Shown: positions 1 through 9,316, counted from the first letter of the stretch. The stretch: DNA of 64,000 nucleotides from an uncultured Lachnospiraceae bacterium (GCA_900316855.1 ONEK01000014.1:1-64000), one strand, 5' to 3'. A program made the numbers and translations. The notes: generated from the sequence alone by a model not told the origin.

Positions 1-7
1 GAAAAGG

Positions 8-19
8 CATTGTACAATG
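8..19. repeat. 12-bp perfect palindrome
   Basis: CATTGTACAATG is its own reverse complement. It could be a regulator site or a chance palindrome holding a TACAAT -10-like hexamer. The rest of 1-105 shows no gene I can support. The left edge of the window hides whatever lies upstream. Confidence 0.3.
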
Positions 20-105
20 TGCGGTGTCTATCAACGCAGGCAGCTGAACGGCCACGAATTAAGTGCCGGATGGAGCCACGTTTAATTTGCCGAACAATAG
101 GTGTG

Positions 106-130
106 ATAATGAACCCGCAGGGTTCATTAT
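106..130. terminator. Perfect 11-bp hairpin upstream of MBOAT gene
   Basis: ATAATGAACCC and GGGTTCATTAT form a perfect 11-bp stem around a GCA loop. No clear T-tract follows, so it may be a weak terminator of an upstream gene or an operator. It lies about 50 bases before the ATG at 182. Confidence 0.4.
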
Positions 131-181
131 ACATGATTCTTTAACCCTGCTTTTCCTCAAATAGTGTACAATGATCCCGTC

Positions 182-1660
182 ATGAACTACGTCACCTCGT
201 ATTATTATGTCCTGATCGCGATCGTCTTCATTCTGTACTATGCCCTGCCGCTGAAGATCCGCTGGCTTGCCCTGCTGGCAGGAAGCCTTGCCTTCTATCT
301 GCTCCTGTGGCAGAAGAGGACCGTTGTTCTCTTATTTTTCCTGACGATCCTTATCAGCTGCCTGTGCGGCATCGTTCTCGGCCGCCTGTCCGACCGGAGC
401 CGCCGGAGCCTTAAGCCTGATAAAATCCTGCGCCGCTTTGCCCTGATTCTTTCCCTGATTCTCTGCAGCCTGCCTTTTCTTGCCGCAAAGGCTGCCGGCT
501 TTGCTTGCGATTTTCATTTTGACTTTCTTTCTTCACAGTCCCTCCTCATTCCTCTCGGCTGCTCGTTTTACACCATGCAGATCATCGCTTATCTCGTCGA
601 TGTCTCCAAAGGCAGTGTAACCCCGCAGTATAACATCCTGAAATACACCCTTTTCCTTACCTTCTTCCCCCAGGTTCTGCAGGGACCGATTCCGCGGTAT
701 GACGACCTCGAACCGCAGCTCCTGCAGGGTCACCGCTTTGACCACCGTGAGGTTTTCCGCGGGATGGAGCTTATCGTGTGGGGGTGGTTCCTGAAATTCA
801 TGATCGCGGAGAAGGCAAAGCTTTTCGTTAACGCGGTCTTTGACGGGACAGAGGCTGCGGAGGGCTTCACGGTGCTCCTTGCCGGCATCCTGTACAGTCT
901 GCAGCTCTATGCGGATTTCCTCGCCTGCACGACGTTCTCGCAGGGCGTGGCAGGGCTGTTCGGCATTCACCTTGCCGGCAATTTCGACCATCCCTATTTC
1001 GCCGCGTCCATTAAGGACTTCTGGAGGCGGTGGCACCAGTCGCTTTCCTTGTGGCTGCGTGATTATATCTATATTCCTCTTGGCGGCAACAGGAAGGGGA
1101 AAGCGCGGAAATACCTGAATCTCATGATTACGTTCGCGGTCTCGGGCATCTGGCACGGAAACGGCGTGAAGTTCCTGTTCTGGGGGCTCCTGCACGGCGT
1201 GTATCAGCTTGTCGGGGAGTGGACGCGTCCTGTGAAAACCAGGATCTATAACCGCCTTGCCATGCCGGAGAATTCGCGCCCCTGGAAGTGGATCCGGATT
1301 CCCTGCACATTCTTTTTCGTCATGCTGGGGTGGGTGATTCTCCGCGCTTCCTCGCTGAAGCAGGGTCTTTCCATGGTCCGGTCCATCCTGACCGCCCAAA
1401 ACGCCCGGGTCCTGACCGACGGATCCCTCCTTACCATGGGACTGGACGGAAAAGACTGGAACGTCCTTATTGTGTCCCTGGCAGCTCTGTTTGCGGTCTC
1501 GTACCTGCAGGAGAAGCGCGGCTTAATCCGTGACCTGATTGCCCGGCAGCACCTATTGGTGCGCTGGGTCATTTACCTTGCGGCGATCACCGGCATTGCC
1601 GTCTTCGGAACCTACGGACAAGGGTATGACGCGGGAGCATTTATCTATGAAGGATTCTGA
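182..1660 (+). CDS. MBOAT family membrane O-acyltransferase (AlgI/DltB-like), copy 1
   Basis: Multi-pass membrane protein of 492 residues. The MBOAT signature is clear: DFWRRWHQSLSLWLRDYIYI, then PLGGN, then SGIWHGNG with the catalytic-type His near residue 325, and a second conserved His in GLLHG. The family moves acyl groups across the membrane onto surface glycans, as AlgI does with alginate and DltB with teichoic acid. I chose ATG 182; a GTG at 164 in the same frame is an alternative, and neither has a strong Shine-Dalgarno. The 3' end overlaps the SGNH-like partner by 14 bases, so the two are probably co-translated. The substrate cannot be read from the sequence. A paralogous couple lies at 52146-54710. 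Confidence 0.9.
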   Translation: MNYVTSYYYVLIAIVFILYYALPLKIRWLALLAGSLAFYLLLWQKRTVVLLFFLTILISCLCGIVLGRLSDRSRRSLKPDKILRRFALILSLILCSLPFLAAKAAGFACDFHFDFLSSQSLLIPLGCSFYTMQIIAYLVDVSKGSVTPQYNILKYTLFLTFFPQVLQGPIPRYDDLEPQLLQGHRFDHREVFRGMELIVWGWFLKFMIAEKAKLFVNAVFDGTEAAEGFTVLLAGILYSLQLYADFLACTTFSQGVAGLFGIHLAGNFDHPYFAASIKDFWRRWHQSLSLWLRDYIYIPLGGNRKGKARKYLNLMITFAVSGIWHGNGVKFLFWGLLHGVYQLVGEWTRPVKTRIYNRLAMPENSRPWKWIRIPCTFFFVMLGWVILRASSLKQGLSMVRSILTAQNARVLTDGSLLTMGLDGKDWNVLIVSLAALFAVSYLQEKRGLIRDLIARQHLLVRWVIYLAAITGIAVFGTYGQGYDAGAFIYEGF

Positions 1661-2717
1661 TCACAGCTGGATCATACGTTTCCCGGTGTTCCTGCTCATC
1701 CTTGCGCTGATTCTTGTTCCGGCCTCCCGGATCACGGCCCTCAAGGGAGTGGAGCAGCAGTACTTCTCCTCGGCTTCGAGCTGCAGCGGCTTCTACCGCC
1801 TTACAAAGAACTCAGCCGATGTCCTGTTCCTCGGGAGCTCGCACGCCTACTGCGGCTTCTACCCGCAGGAGCTGTACGATCAGACAAAGATCCGCGGCTA
1901 TAACCTCGGCTCGTCGCAGCAGAGCGTTATGCTGTCCCGGGCCTGGCTCGAGGAGGCACTGCGCTCGCAGAAGCCGCAGGCTGTTGTCCTGGAAGCCTTT
2001 TACCTGTTTTACCCGATGGGGACAGAGGCCTCTGTCCATAAGGCTCTGGACTACATGCACTGGTCGCCCGTTAAGCTCAGGACTGTGCTGCGGCTGGCAG
2101 TGAAGGATCCCGTCACCTATAATCCTTCGGGGTTCCTCCTGCCGCTGCTTCGCTTTCATGAGCGGTGGAAGGAGCTGGACGAGAACGATTACCATTACCG
2201 CGCTCTTATGGAACACGCGGAATTCAAGGGCTACAGCCCGGTCGGCTACGCCTACGGGAAATCAGGCTATATGACGCTGGACAAAGCTCCCGCACAGGAC
2301 GAGGATCCGGATTTTGCGGCGATCGATCCCGCGGTAAGGGAAGAGTTCGGAACCATTGCATCGATCTGCCGGCAGAACGGAATCCGGCTTCTCCTCGTCA
2401 AGACGCCGTGTCTTACGCAGTACTGGGAAGGGGGAAGACATGGAGCGGCGCAGCAGCTCGCGGATCAGTACGGCGTTCCGTTTTACGATCTCAATACGAA
2501 GGAGCTCAATACCGCGATCGGCTACGACTACCCCGGGGACAGCGGTGACACCATGCATGCCAATATCAAAGGCGCGACAAAGATCACGGACTGGCTCGGC
2601 GGCATCCTTACAGAGTCCGGCGTCAGAGGCAGAACCGATGAGCAGTGGGAGTCCACGCGGCGTTTCTGCCGGTCCGTGGAAGCGGAATCGAAGATCTTTC
2701 AGGGTAAGCCGCAGTAA
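1647..2717 (+). CDS. SGNH-like / DltD-AlgX-like acylation partner protein, copy 1
   Basis: About 356 residues with one N-terminal membrane anchor (roughly residues 9-25, FPVFLLILALILVPA), so the bulk should lie outside the cell. LFLGSSHAYCGFYP resembles SGNH block I (GxSH form). Near the C-terminus GDTMHANIKGA fits the DxxH catalytic pair. The start at ATG 1647 overlaps the MBOAT stop by 14 bases. Partners of this type finish or guide acyl transfer by an MBOAT protein, as DltD does with DltB and AlgX/AlgJ with AlgI. The exact role and the acyl donor are unknown, and no glycosyltransferase or carrier gene is adjacent. Copy 2 is at 53676. Confidence 0.75.
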   Translation: MKDSDHSWIIRFPVFLLILALILVPASRITALKGVEQQYFSSASSCSGFYRLTKNSADVLFLGSSHAYCGFYPQELYDQTKIRGYNLGSSQQSVMLSRAWLEEALRSQKPQAVVLEAFYLFYPMGTEASVHKALDYMHWSPVKLRTVLRLAVKDPVTYNPSGFLLPLLRFHERWKELDENDYHYRALMEHAEFKGYSPVGYAYGKSGYMTLDKAPAQDEDPDFAAIDPAVREEFGTIASICRQNGIRLLLVKTPCLTQYWEGGRHGAAQQLADQYGVPFYDLNTKELNTAIGYDYPGDSGDTMHANIKGATKITDWLGGILTESGVRGRTDEQWESTRRFCRSVEAESKIFQGKPQ

Positions 2718-2721
2718 TCTG

Positions 2722-2730
2722 TGCTAAAAT
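2722..2730 (+). promoter_or_regulatory. Extended -10 promoter candidate for glgX
   Basis: TGCTAAAAT has the extended -10 form TGn-TAnnnT and stands about 100 bases before the glgX start. No good -35 is visible. Confidence 0.35.
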
Positions 2731-2829
2731 CTACTAAGCCTGCAAGAGACAACACATCCGGACGGCAAAGCCCGGCGCAGCCTGCGCTGCGTTACAGACA
2801 AGGCAGCGCCGCAACATTGAGGTGGGGAT

Positions 2830-5028
2830 ATGAAATTTAACGAAACAGTGTCAAATCTGCTGCAGGGCTCCCGGAATGAAATCGAGAACGTGGAGCAGCG
2901 GCGCGACGAGGTCGACAAGGCCTATCAGGATATCGGCGAATATGCCATGACGCAGTGGATCCCGACGGATGAGATCGCGGGCTTCAAGGTGCGTCCCGGC
3001 GTCTATTCCGTAAACGGTGCCAACGAGGTGCCCGGCGGCGTCACGTTCTCCATTTCGTCCATGTACGCGACGAGCTGCAGCCTGTGCCTGTTTCACCGCA
3101 AGGAGACGGAGCCGTTCGCCATCATCCCGATCCCGGACAAGTTCCGCATCGGCAAGGTGTGGTCCATCACCGTATTCGGCCTGAATGTCGAGGAGTTCGA
3201 ATACTGCTACCGGCTCGACGGCCCCTACGATCCGGAAAAGGGACTCCTCTTTGACAAGGACAAGAATATCCTCGACCCCTACGCAAGGGCAGTGGTCGGC
3301 CAGCGCAGATGGGGAGAGAGCAAGCCCGGCAAAAACGGCTACCATGCCCGTGTCGTGAAAAATAACTTCCGCTGGGATACGAGTAATTTCCCCAATACGA
3401 AGATGGAGGATTCCATCATCTACGAGCTGCATGTGCGCGGCTTTACGATGGACCCTTCCTCCGAAACCACCTATCCCGGCACGTTCGCCGGCCTGATCGA
3501 GAAGATCCCTTACCTTAAATCCCTGGGCATCACGGCTGTGGAGCTGATGCCGATCTTCGAATTTGACGAGGTCGCAAACGGCCACGAGTATAACGGGCAG
3601 AAGCTCCTGGAATACTGGGGCTACAACACCGTCGCCTTTTACGCGCCCAACACCAGCTATGCTGCCTCCGCGGAATACAACCGCGAGGGCAGGGAGCTGA
3701 AGGAGATGATCCAGCTGCTGAAGGAAAACGGCATCGAGGTCATCCTGGATGTCGTGTTCAACCATACGGCCGAGGGCAATGAAAACGGCCCGGTCATCAA
3801 CTTCAAGGGTGTGGACAACAACATCTACTACATGCTGACGCAGGACGGGAAATACTACAATTTCTCCGGCTGCGGCAATACGTTCAACTGCAACAACCCG
3901 ATCGTGCAGGAATATATCGTGGAGTGCCTGCGCTACTGGGTCACACGCTACCACATCGACGGCTTCCGGTTTGACCTGGCTTCCATACTGGGTCGGGACG
4001 AGCACGGCATGCCCATGGAGAATCCGCCGCTCTTAAAACGCCTTGCATGCGATCCGGTGCTGGCGAATGTGAAGCTCATCGCGGAGGCATGGGACGCCGG
4101 CGGCCTGTACCAGGTCGGCAAATTCCCGGCCTACAACCGCTGGGCGGAATGGAACGGCAAATACCGCGACGTGATCCGCGACTTTCTGAAGGGCAACTTC
4201 TGGTCCGCGCCCGAGGCCGTGAGCCGGATCACGGGCTCCACCGACCTGTACCGCGGCGCCTACGCCGGCTACAGCTCCAGCGTCAACTTCCTGACGTGCC
4301 ATGACGGCTTTACGCTGCACGACCTCTACAGCTACAACAGCAAGCACAATGAGGCGAACGGCTGGAACAATACCGACGGCTCGAACGACAACCGTTCCTG
4401 GAACTGCGGCGCGGAGGGAGATACGGACGATCCTGCTGTCCTGCAGCTGCGGGAGCGCATGATGCGCAACGCCATCACCATCCTGATGCTGAGCCGCGGA
4501 ACGCCCATGATCTTAGCCGGCGATGAATTCGGCAATACCCAGTACGGCAACAACAATTCGTACTGCCAGGACAATCACATCTCCTGGATCAAATGGGATC
4601 TTTTGGAGAAGAACCGGGATTATTTCCAGTTCTATAAGTCGATGATCGCCTTCCGCAAGGCACATCCGTGCATCTCGCGTTCCATGCCGCCCGCAAAGTG
4701 CGGTCTGCCGGAGATTTCCACCTGCACGGACAATCCGGACGATCACAACATCACGCCGCAGACGAAGATCGTCGGCATCCAGTACGCAGGCTTCGATGAG
4801 AAAACCGGCCGTGACGACGTTGTCTACCTGGTATACAACTGCTACTGGGAACCCGGCAGCATCCGGCTGCCCGCACTGCCGGACGGCTACGCGTGGGGGA
4901 TCGTCGTCGACACGGGAGACGTCAACGGACATGATTTCCGCAAGGTGCCGGTTTATGTAAGCCGCTCGCAGCTCGTGATCGGCGCAAGAAGCGCCCTGGT
5001 ATTTACATTGATTAAAAAGGAAGTTTGA
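2830..5028 (+). CDS. glgX: Glycogen debranching enzyme, GH13 isoamylase/GlgX type
   Basis: 732 residues. An N-terminal beta-sandwich (about residues 45-130) is followed by a GH13 TIM barrel. The four GH13 regions are visible: DVVFNHTAEG, GFRFDLASI with nucleophile Asp382, IAEAWDAGG with acid/base Glu419, and LTCHDGFTLHDL with Asp492. It should cleave alpha-1,6 branches in glycogen or limit dextrin in the cytoplasm. The N-terminal 40 residues (charged, helical) precede the usual start of the family. ATG 2830 follows a TTGAGGTGGGG ribosome-binding site. No other glycogen gene is nearby; downstream comes a two-component system separated by stacked hairpins. Confidence 0.93.
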   Translation: MKFNETVSNLLQGSRNEIENVEQRRDEVDKAYQDIGEYAMTQWIPTDEIAGFKVRPGVYSVNGANEVPGGVTFSISSMYATSCSLCLFHRKETEPFAIIPIPDKFRIGKVWSITVFGLNVEEFEYCYRLDGPYDPEKGLLFDKDKNILDPYARAVVGQRRWGESKPGKNGYHARVVKNNFRWDTSNFPNTKMEDSIIYELHVRGFTMDPSSETTYPGTFAGLIEKIPYLKSLGITAVELMPIFEFDEVANGHEYNGQKLLEYWGYNTVAFYAPNTSYAASAEYNREGRELKEMIQLLKENGIEVILDVVFNHTAEGNENGPVINFKGVDNNIYYMLTQDGKYYNFSGCGNTFNCNNPIVQEYIVECLRYWVTRYHIDGFRFDLASILGRDEHGMPMENPPLLKRLACDPVLANVKLIAEAWDAGGLYQVGKFPAYNRWAEWNGKYRDVIRDFLKGNFWSAPEAVSRITGSTDLYRGAYAGYSSSVNFLTCHDGFTLHDLYSYNSKHNEANGWNNTDGSNDNRSWNCGAEGDTDDPAVLQLRERMMRNAITILMLSRGTPMILAGDEFGNTQYGNNNSYCQDNHISWIKWDLLEKNRDYFQFYKSMIAFRKAHPCISRSMPPAKCGLPEISTCTDNPDDHNITPQTKIVGIQYAGFDEKTGRDDVVYLVYNCYWEPGSIRLPALPDGYAWGIVVDTGDVNGHDFRKVPVYVSRSQLVIGARSALVFTLIKKEV

Positions 5029-5149
5029 AAGACGTCGCCGATGCGACTTCTTTCAAACCCGAACCGGTGCCTGTGGCACACGGTTCGTGATCATACACGG
5101 GAAACCGCCTTCGCGGATTTCCCGTGATGTATGCCTGCTGGCGCAGGCA
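5027..5149. repeat. Four stacked intergenic hairpins after glgX
   Basis: Hairpins occupy almost the whole gap: 5027-5054 (GAAAGA/TCTTTC with GTCGC/GCGAC, starting on the glgX stop codon), 5061-5086 (GAACCG/CGGTTC and GTGCC/GGCAC with one bulged A), 5096-5126 (CACGGG-AAAC-CGC-CTTC-GCG-GATTT-CCCGTG, the bulged-A family) and 5132-5149 (TGCCTG/CAGGCA). They may end glgX transcription or stabilise mRNA; no T-run follows. Confidence 0.75.
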
Positions 5150-5170
5150 GGAAAGGAAGTCTGAAAGAAT

Positions 5171-5845
5171 ATGGCCAAAATTCTGGTTGTAGATGATGAA
5201 ATGCGCATGCGCAAGCTTGTCGGCGACTTCCTGAAAAAGGGCGGTTACGAGGTTCTGGAAGCATCCGACGGCATGGAGGCGCTGCAGGTCTTCAGGGAAA
5301 ATCCGGACACGGCGCTCCTGATCCTCGACGTCATGATGCCGCGCCTCGACGGCTACGGCGTTGTCCGGGAGCTCAGGAAGACCAGCCAGGTCCCCATCAT
5401 CATGCTCACGGCAAAATCCGAGGAACGCGATGAGCTCCAGGGCTTTGACCTGGGCATCGACGAGTATGTGACCAAGCCCTTCTCGCCGAAGACGCTCGTT
5501 GCCCGCGTCGACGCCATCCTGCGCCGCGCCTCAGGGGAAAAGGCGGGGGCGGGGGACCGCCTCGAATGCGACGGCATCGTCATCGACCGCGCGGCCCATG
5601 AGGTCACCATCGACGGCGTCCCAGTCGAGCTGTCCGTCAAGGAATTCGAGCTTCTCGAATATTTCGTCGAGAACAAGGGCATTGCCCTCTCCCGCGAGAA
5701 AATCCTCAACAACGTCTGGAACTACGACTACTACGGAGACGCCCGCACCATCGACACCCACGTCAAGAAACTCCGCTCCAAGATGGGCGCCAAAGGCGAC
5801 CTCATCAAAACCATCTGGGGCATGGGGTACAAATTTGACGATTAA
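5171..5845 (+). CDS. OmpR/PhoB-family response regulator
   Basis: 224 residues. A receiver domain (about 1-120) carries the acidic pair DD at 8-9, phospho-acceptor Asp53 in ILDVMMP and Lys in MLTAKSEE. A winged-helix DNA-binding domain follows (about 130-222, ending in TIWGMGYKF). It is the likely partner of the kinase at 6196. The start at ATG 5171 has GGAAG upstream. The signal and target genes cannot be told from the sequence. Confidence 0.95.
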   Translation: MAKILVVDDEMRMRKLVGDFLKKGGYEVLEASDGMEALQVFRENPDTALLILDVMMPRLDGYGVVRELRKTSQVPIIMLTAKSEERDELQGFDLGIDEYVTKPFSPKTLVARVDAILRRASGEKAGAGDRLECDGIVIDRAAHEVTIDGVPVELSVKEFELLEYFVENKGIALSREKILNNVWNYDYYGDARTIDTHVKKLRSKMGAKGDLIKTIWGMGYKFDD

Positions 5846-5856
5846 AGGCGGATGAA

Positions 5857-6032
5857 CGAAACGCCTGAACCTGTGCTTGCACAAGGGGCAGGCGTTTCGC
5901 TCAGAACGCCCAAACGACACGAGGAAATAGAGCATGAACGCTTTGCTGATGCGGCGCGTTCATGCTAGATCGGTGCCTTCGGCACTCGATCATTGATCAT
6001 AGAGGAGAAAGCGCCTTCGCGCATTTCTCCTC
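5857..6032. repeat. Stacked hairpins between response regulator and kinase genes
   Basis: Four hairpins in a row: 5857-5899 (CGAAACGCCTG/CAGGCGTTTCG, 11 bp), 5931-5966 (AGCATGAACG/CGTTCATGCT, 10 bp), 5968-5991 (GATCG-GTGCC/GGCAC-T-CGATC, one bulged T) and 6002-6032 (GAGGAG-AAAG-CGC-CTTC-GCG-CATTT-CTCCTC, the bulged-A family). The 350-base gap from 5846 to 6195 is filled by these and by the direct repeat that follows; there is no gene in it. Confidence 0.75.
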
Positions 6033-6035
6033 ATG

Positions 6036-6162
6036 GACGTTTGGGATTGCGGGAGTGCGAAGCACGGAGCAATCCGTAATCGTCGAACGCATTCTCGCGA
6101 TTTCCGAGTGACGTTTGGGATTGCGGGAGTGCGAAGCACGGAGCAATCCGTAATCGTCGAAC
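6036..6162. repeat. 53-base direct repeat, two copies, each with a GTAATC-flanked hairpin
   Basis: Copies at 6036-6088 and 6110-6162 are identical over 53 bases. Each contains a hairpin (6044-6081 and 6118-6155) with outer stem GGATTGC/GCAATCC and inner stem GTGC/GCAC, followed by GTAATC. This hairpin matches, in reverse complement, the module repeated at 54807-55337 and a solo copy at 59068-59109. Confidence 0.8.
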
Positions 6163-6195
6163 CTGTCAAACCTGTCGGACCCGGGGATTTTAGCG

Positions 6196-7848
6196 ATGCG
6201 CAAACGACTTCATTTCAGCCTCACAACGGAAATCATCCTCTGCTTCGTCCTGCTGACGTCCCTCATCATCGGCCTCGTCATTGTGGGCAACAACGTCTTC
6301 CTGAACCGCTACTACATCCAGCAGAAGCAGGACGCGCTCGAGGGCGCGTATGCGAGCATTGACGAGGCGGCCGGGAGCAATTCCATCACATCCCGTGATT
6401 TCAACGCGGAGCTCATCCGCATCAGCAGCAGGGACAACCTGGGCGTCATCGTCATGAACGAGGAGTCCCAGGCGGTGAAATACTACGCCTCGGACGCGGA
6501 GACCATGATCCGCAGGATGTGGGACAACCTTCTGGAAACCACGGATGACCTGCCGGAAAATTTCGACCCGGAGGGAGAGGATTCCTGGGTTAATGAAAAG
6601 GGTCAGGACGAGGATTACTTCACCGTGAAAAAGTTCACGGAGACCGACAGCCTTCACGTACAGATCGTCCTGGACAAGAAGACGAACACCCAGTACCTCG
6701 AGCGCTGGGGGATCCTGAGCGACGGCAGCTATTACCTTCTGCGGACGGGTCTTGATTCCATCCGCAACAATTCCATGATCGCAAACCGGTTCTTTGCCTA
6801 TCTGGCGGTGTTTGCCCTGCTGGTCGGCTGTGTCATGTCCATCGTCCTCGGCAGGCAGATCGCACGGCCCATCCGCGAGATCACCGGAATCTCCCAGAGA
6901 ATGCGCGGACTCGACTTCTCCGCGAAATACCAGGGAAATGCCAGGGCAGACGAGATCAATGAGCTCGGCAGCAACATCAACGAGCTGTCCACAGCGCTCG
7001 AGAAGACGATCAGCGAGCTCAAAACAGCCAACAACCAGCTCAAGGAGGATCTGGAGCAGCGCGACCGGAACGAGGCCATGCAGCGCGAATTCATCTCCAA
7101 CGTGACCCATGAGCTCAAGACGCCCATCGCCCTGATCCAGGGCTACGCGGAGGGACTGCAGGACGGCATCACGGACGATCAGGAGAGCCGGGACTATTAC
7201 ACCGGCGTCATCGTGGATGAAGCCGGCAAGATGAACCGGATGGTACAGAAGCTCCTGTCGCTGATGCACCTGGAATTCGGCCAGGTGGAGGTCACGATGG
7301 AGCGCTTCGACGTGGTGGAGGAGATCACGAACTACCTCTCGAGCGCCAACCTGCTGGCTGACAGGAAGGATGTCCGCGTATCTATTTCCGAAATCGACCG
7401 TGACGGCAGGACGCTTGGCTCGAAGGAGCGCGCAAACCTTAAGCCGATCTATGTCTGGTCGAATGCGTTCCTTACGGAGGAGGTCTTCCAGAACTATTTC
7501 ACGAACGCGCTGAACCATGTGGAGCCTGCCGGCAGCGATTCTGCGGATAAAGTCGTTGACATTCGTTTTGAGCAGAAGGAAAATTGTTGTCGGATCAGCG
7601 TTTTCAATACCGGAAAACCGATCCCGGACGAGAGTCTTGACCGCATCTGGGATAAATTCTACAAGGTTGACAAGGCAAGGACGAGGGAATACGGCGGCTC
7701 CGGCGTGGGTCTTTCCATTGTCAGGGCCGTCATGGAGCGGCTCCACCAGCCGTACGGCGTCCTCAATTACGACAACGGCGTGAAGTTCTGGTTTGAGCTG
7801 GATACGAACGCACAGGCATCCGGAGGTGCAGATGGTAGCGGTGATTGA
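6196..7848 (+). CDS. Membrane sensor histidine kinase (HAMP, HisKA, HATPase)
   Basis: 550 residues. A first membrane helix (about 9-30) and a second (about 196-218) bracket an extracytoplasmic sensor of roughly 165 residues. A HAMP region follows, then HisKA with phospho-acceptor His305 in SNVTHELKTPIALIQGY, then the HATPase_c domain with FYKVDKART and GGSGVGLSIV (G boxes). It should phosphorylate the regulator encoded at 5171. The ligand is unknown; the sensor domain has no motif I recognise. The 3' end overlaps hisH by 17 bases, an unusual coupling of signalling and histidine genes. Confidence 0.94.
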   Translation: MRKRLHFSLTTEIILCFVLLTSLIIGLVIVGNNVFLNRYYIQQKQDALEGAYASIDEAAGSNSITSRDFNAELIRISSRDNLGVIVMNEESQAVKYYASDAETMIRRMWDNLLETTDDLPENFDPEGEDSWVNEKGQDEDYFTVKKFTETDSLHVQIVLDKKTNTQYLERWGILSDGSYYLLRTGLDSIRNNSMIANRFFAYLAVFALLVGCVMSIVLGRQIARPIREITGISQRMRGLDFSAKYQGNARADEINELGSNINELSTALEKTISELKTANNQLKEDLEQRDRNEAMQREFISNVTHELKTPIALIQGYAEGLQDGITDDQESRDYYTGVIVDEAGKMNRMVQKLLSLMHLEFGQVEVTMERFDVVEEITNYLSSANLLADRKDVRVSISEIDRDGRTLGSKERANLKPIYVWSNAFLTEEVFQNYFTNALNHVEPAGSDSADKVVDIRFEQKENCCRISVFNTGKPIPDESLDRIWDKFYKVDKARTREYGGSGVGLSIVRAVMERLHQPYGVLNYDNGVKFWFELDTNAQASGGADGSGD

Positions 7849-8452
7849 TTACGGTGCGGGCAACATCCGCAGCGTGGAAAATGCAATGAAGCTTCTGGGA
7901 CAGGAGACGGTCCTCACCAGTGACAGGGAAACCATCCTGTCCGCGGATCATGTCATCCTGCCGGGCGTCGGTGCCTTCGGCGACGCCATGCAGCGGCTGA
8001 AGGCCGGCGGCATGGATGAGGTCATCCGTAAGGTCTGCGGGCAGGGAACCCCATTTCTCGGGATCTGCCTGGGACTGCAGCTTCTGTTTGAATCGAGTGA
8101 GGAGTCGCCCGGCGCGGAAGGACTTGGCATCCTTCCGGGCAGGATTTATCGGATTCCGGAGCGGGACGCCGAAGGGAACTCCGTGAAGGTGCCGGAAATC
8201 GGCTGGAATGACCTGACATACCCGAACGCCGGAAGGCTGTTCCGGGACGTGCCGGAGCACTCGTTCGTGTATTTCGTTCACTCGTACTATCTGAAGGCGC
8301 AGGATCCCTCGATTGTCACCGCCGCCACGCGGTACAGTGTCTCCATCGACGCGTCCGTGGAACGCGGCAACGTCTTCGCCTGTCAGTTCCATCCGGAGAA
8401 ATCCGAGAGGATCGGCATGCAGATCCTCAGGAACTTTCTCGCGGTACAGTAA
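7832..8452 (+). CDS. hisH: Imidazole glycerol phosphate synthase, glutaminase subunit HisH
   Basis: 206 residues, a class I glutamine amidotransferase. The nucleophile is Cys79 in [10 protein letters not shown], and the His-Glu dyad lies in CQFHPEKS near the C-terminus. It supplies ammonia from glutamine to HisF for making IGP and AICAR from PRFAR. ATG 7832 has GGAGGTG directly upstream and lies inside the kinase 3' end; the in-frame ATG at 7793 lacks a ribosome-binding site and extends beyond the conserved [11 protein letters not shown] start. hisF follows after 19 bases. No other his gene is in the window. Confidence 0.95.
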   Translation: MVAVIDYGAGNIRSVENAMKLLGQETVLTSDRETILSADHVILPGVGAFGDAMQRLKAGGMDEVIRKVCGQGTPFLGICLGLQLLFESSEESPGAEGLGILPGRIYRIPERDAEGNSVKVPEIGWNDLTYPNAGRLFRDVPEHSFVYFVHSYYLKAQDPSIVTAATRYSVSIDASVERGNVFACQFHPEKSERIGMQILRNFLAVQ

Positions 8453-8471
8453 AGGAAACTCTGGAGGAAAC

Positions 8472-9239
8472 ATGTTAACAAAGCGGATTATTCCCTGTCT
8501 GGATGTGAAAAACGGACGTGTCGTCAAGGGCGTCAATTTCGTACAGCTGAGGGACGCCGGCGACCCTGTGGAAGCGGGCGAAGCCTATTCCAAAGCAGGC
8601 GCCGACGAGCTTGTCTTCCTCGATATAACCGCAACGAGCGATGCGCGCAAAACCGTCGCCGACATGGTGCGGCGCGTGGCGGAGCGGGTGTTCATCCCGT
8701 TTACCGTGGGCGGCGGCATCCGTACGGTTGAGGATATGAAGGCGATCCTGCGGGAAGGAGCGGACAAGATCTCCGTCAACTCGGCAGCTGTTGCGAGGCC
8801 GGAGCTGATCGTTGAGGGCGCGGAGCGCTTCGGCTCCCAGTGCATCACAGTCGCGATCGACGCGAAGATGCGAACGAATGACCCGAAGGACGGCTGGACC
8901 GTCTATGTGGCGGGAGGAAGGAAGGACACCGGCATCGACGCCGTGGAATGGGCCGCGAAGGCCGAAGAGCTCGGTGCGGGAGAGATCCTTCTCACCTCCA
9001 TGGACTGCGACGGCACGAAGGCAGGCTACGATCTGCCGCTCACAAGGGCTGTTTCGGATGAGGTGAAAATCCCGGTTGTTGCTTCCGGCGGTGCCGGGAC
9101 GAAGGAGCATTTCTATGATGCCCTGACGCAGGGCGGCGCGGACGCGGCGCTTGCGGCAAGCCTGTTCCACTTCAGGGAGCTGGAGATCGGACAGCTAAAG
9201 CACTACCTGAAGGAGCGCGGCGTGCCCGTGCGGATCTGA
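8472..9239 (+). CDS. hisF: Imidazole glycerol phosphate synthase, cyclase subunit HisF
   Basis: 255 residues, the usual family length. It begins [20 protein letters not shown] with the catalytic-type Asp in CLDVKNGR. The phosphate-binding TIM-barrel loops FTVGGGIR and VVASGGAG are visible, as is the second catalytic Asp in [10 protein letters not shown]. With HisH it turns PRFAR and glutamine into imidazole glycerol phosphate and AICAR. ATG 8472 follows CTGGAGGAAAC. It is cotranscribed with hisH. The gap to pepD contains hairpins. Confidence 0.96.
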   Translation: MLTKRIIPCLDVKNGRVVKGVNFVQLRDAGDPVEAGEAYSKAGADELVFLDITATSDARKTVADMVRRVAERVFIPFTVGGGIRTVEDMKAILREGADKISVNSAAVARPELIVEGAERFGSQCITVAIDAKMRTNDPKDGWTVYVAGGRKDTGIDAVEWAAKAEELGAGEILLTSMDCDGTKAGYDLPLTRAVSDEVKIPVVASGGAGTKEHFYDALTQGGADAALAASLFHFRELEIGQLKHYLKERGVPVRI

Positions 9240-9244
9240 GATGC

Positions 9245-9316
9245 CTGCACCAGAGGATGCAGCCGGCACCTGACCGGCTGATCACAGCGGCGAAGCCGCC
9301 TTCGCGGATTTAGCCG
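9245..9316. repeat. Stacked hairpins after hisF, including a bulged-A family member
   Basis: CTGCA/TGCAG (9245-9262), AGCCGG/CCGGCT (9261-9279) and a diverged copy of the bulged-A hairpin at 9288-9316 (CGGC..AAGC-CGC-CTTC-GCG-GATTT..GCCG). Confidence 0.6.

Noticed and set aside
5931..5966. Member of the module B family of the 55 kb array
   Set aside because: It shares only the start GAGCATGAA with module B in reverse complement; the rest differs, so relation is not supported.
5027..6162. Insertion sequence or transposon remnant
   Set aside because: No transposase fragment, no terminal inverted repeats bracketing a cargo, no target duplication visible; only small hairpins.
7793..7831. Longer HisH start at ATG 7793
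   Set aside because: It extends beyond the conserved [10 protein letters not shown] start and lacks a ribosome-binding site, while ATG 7832 has GGAGGTG at good spacing.
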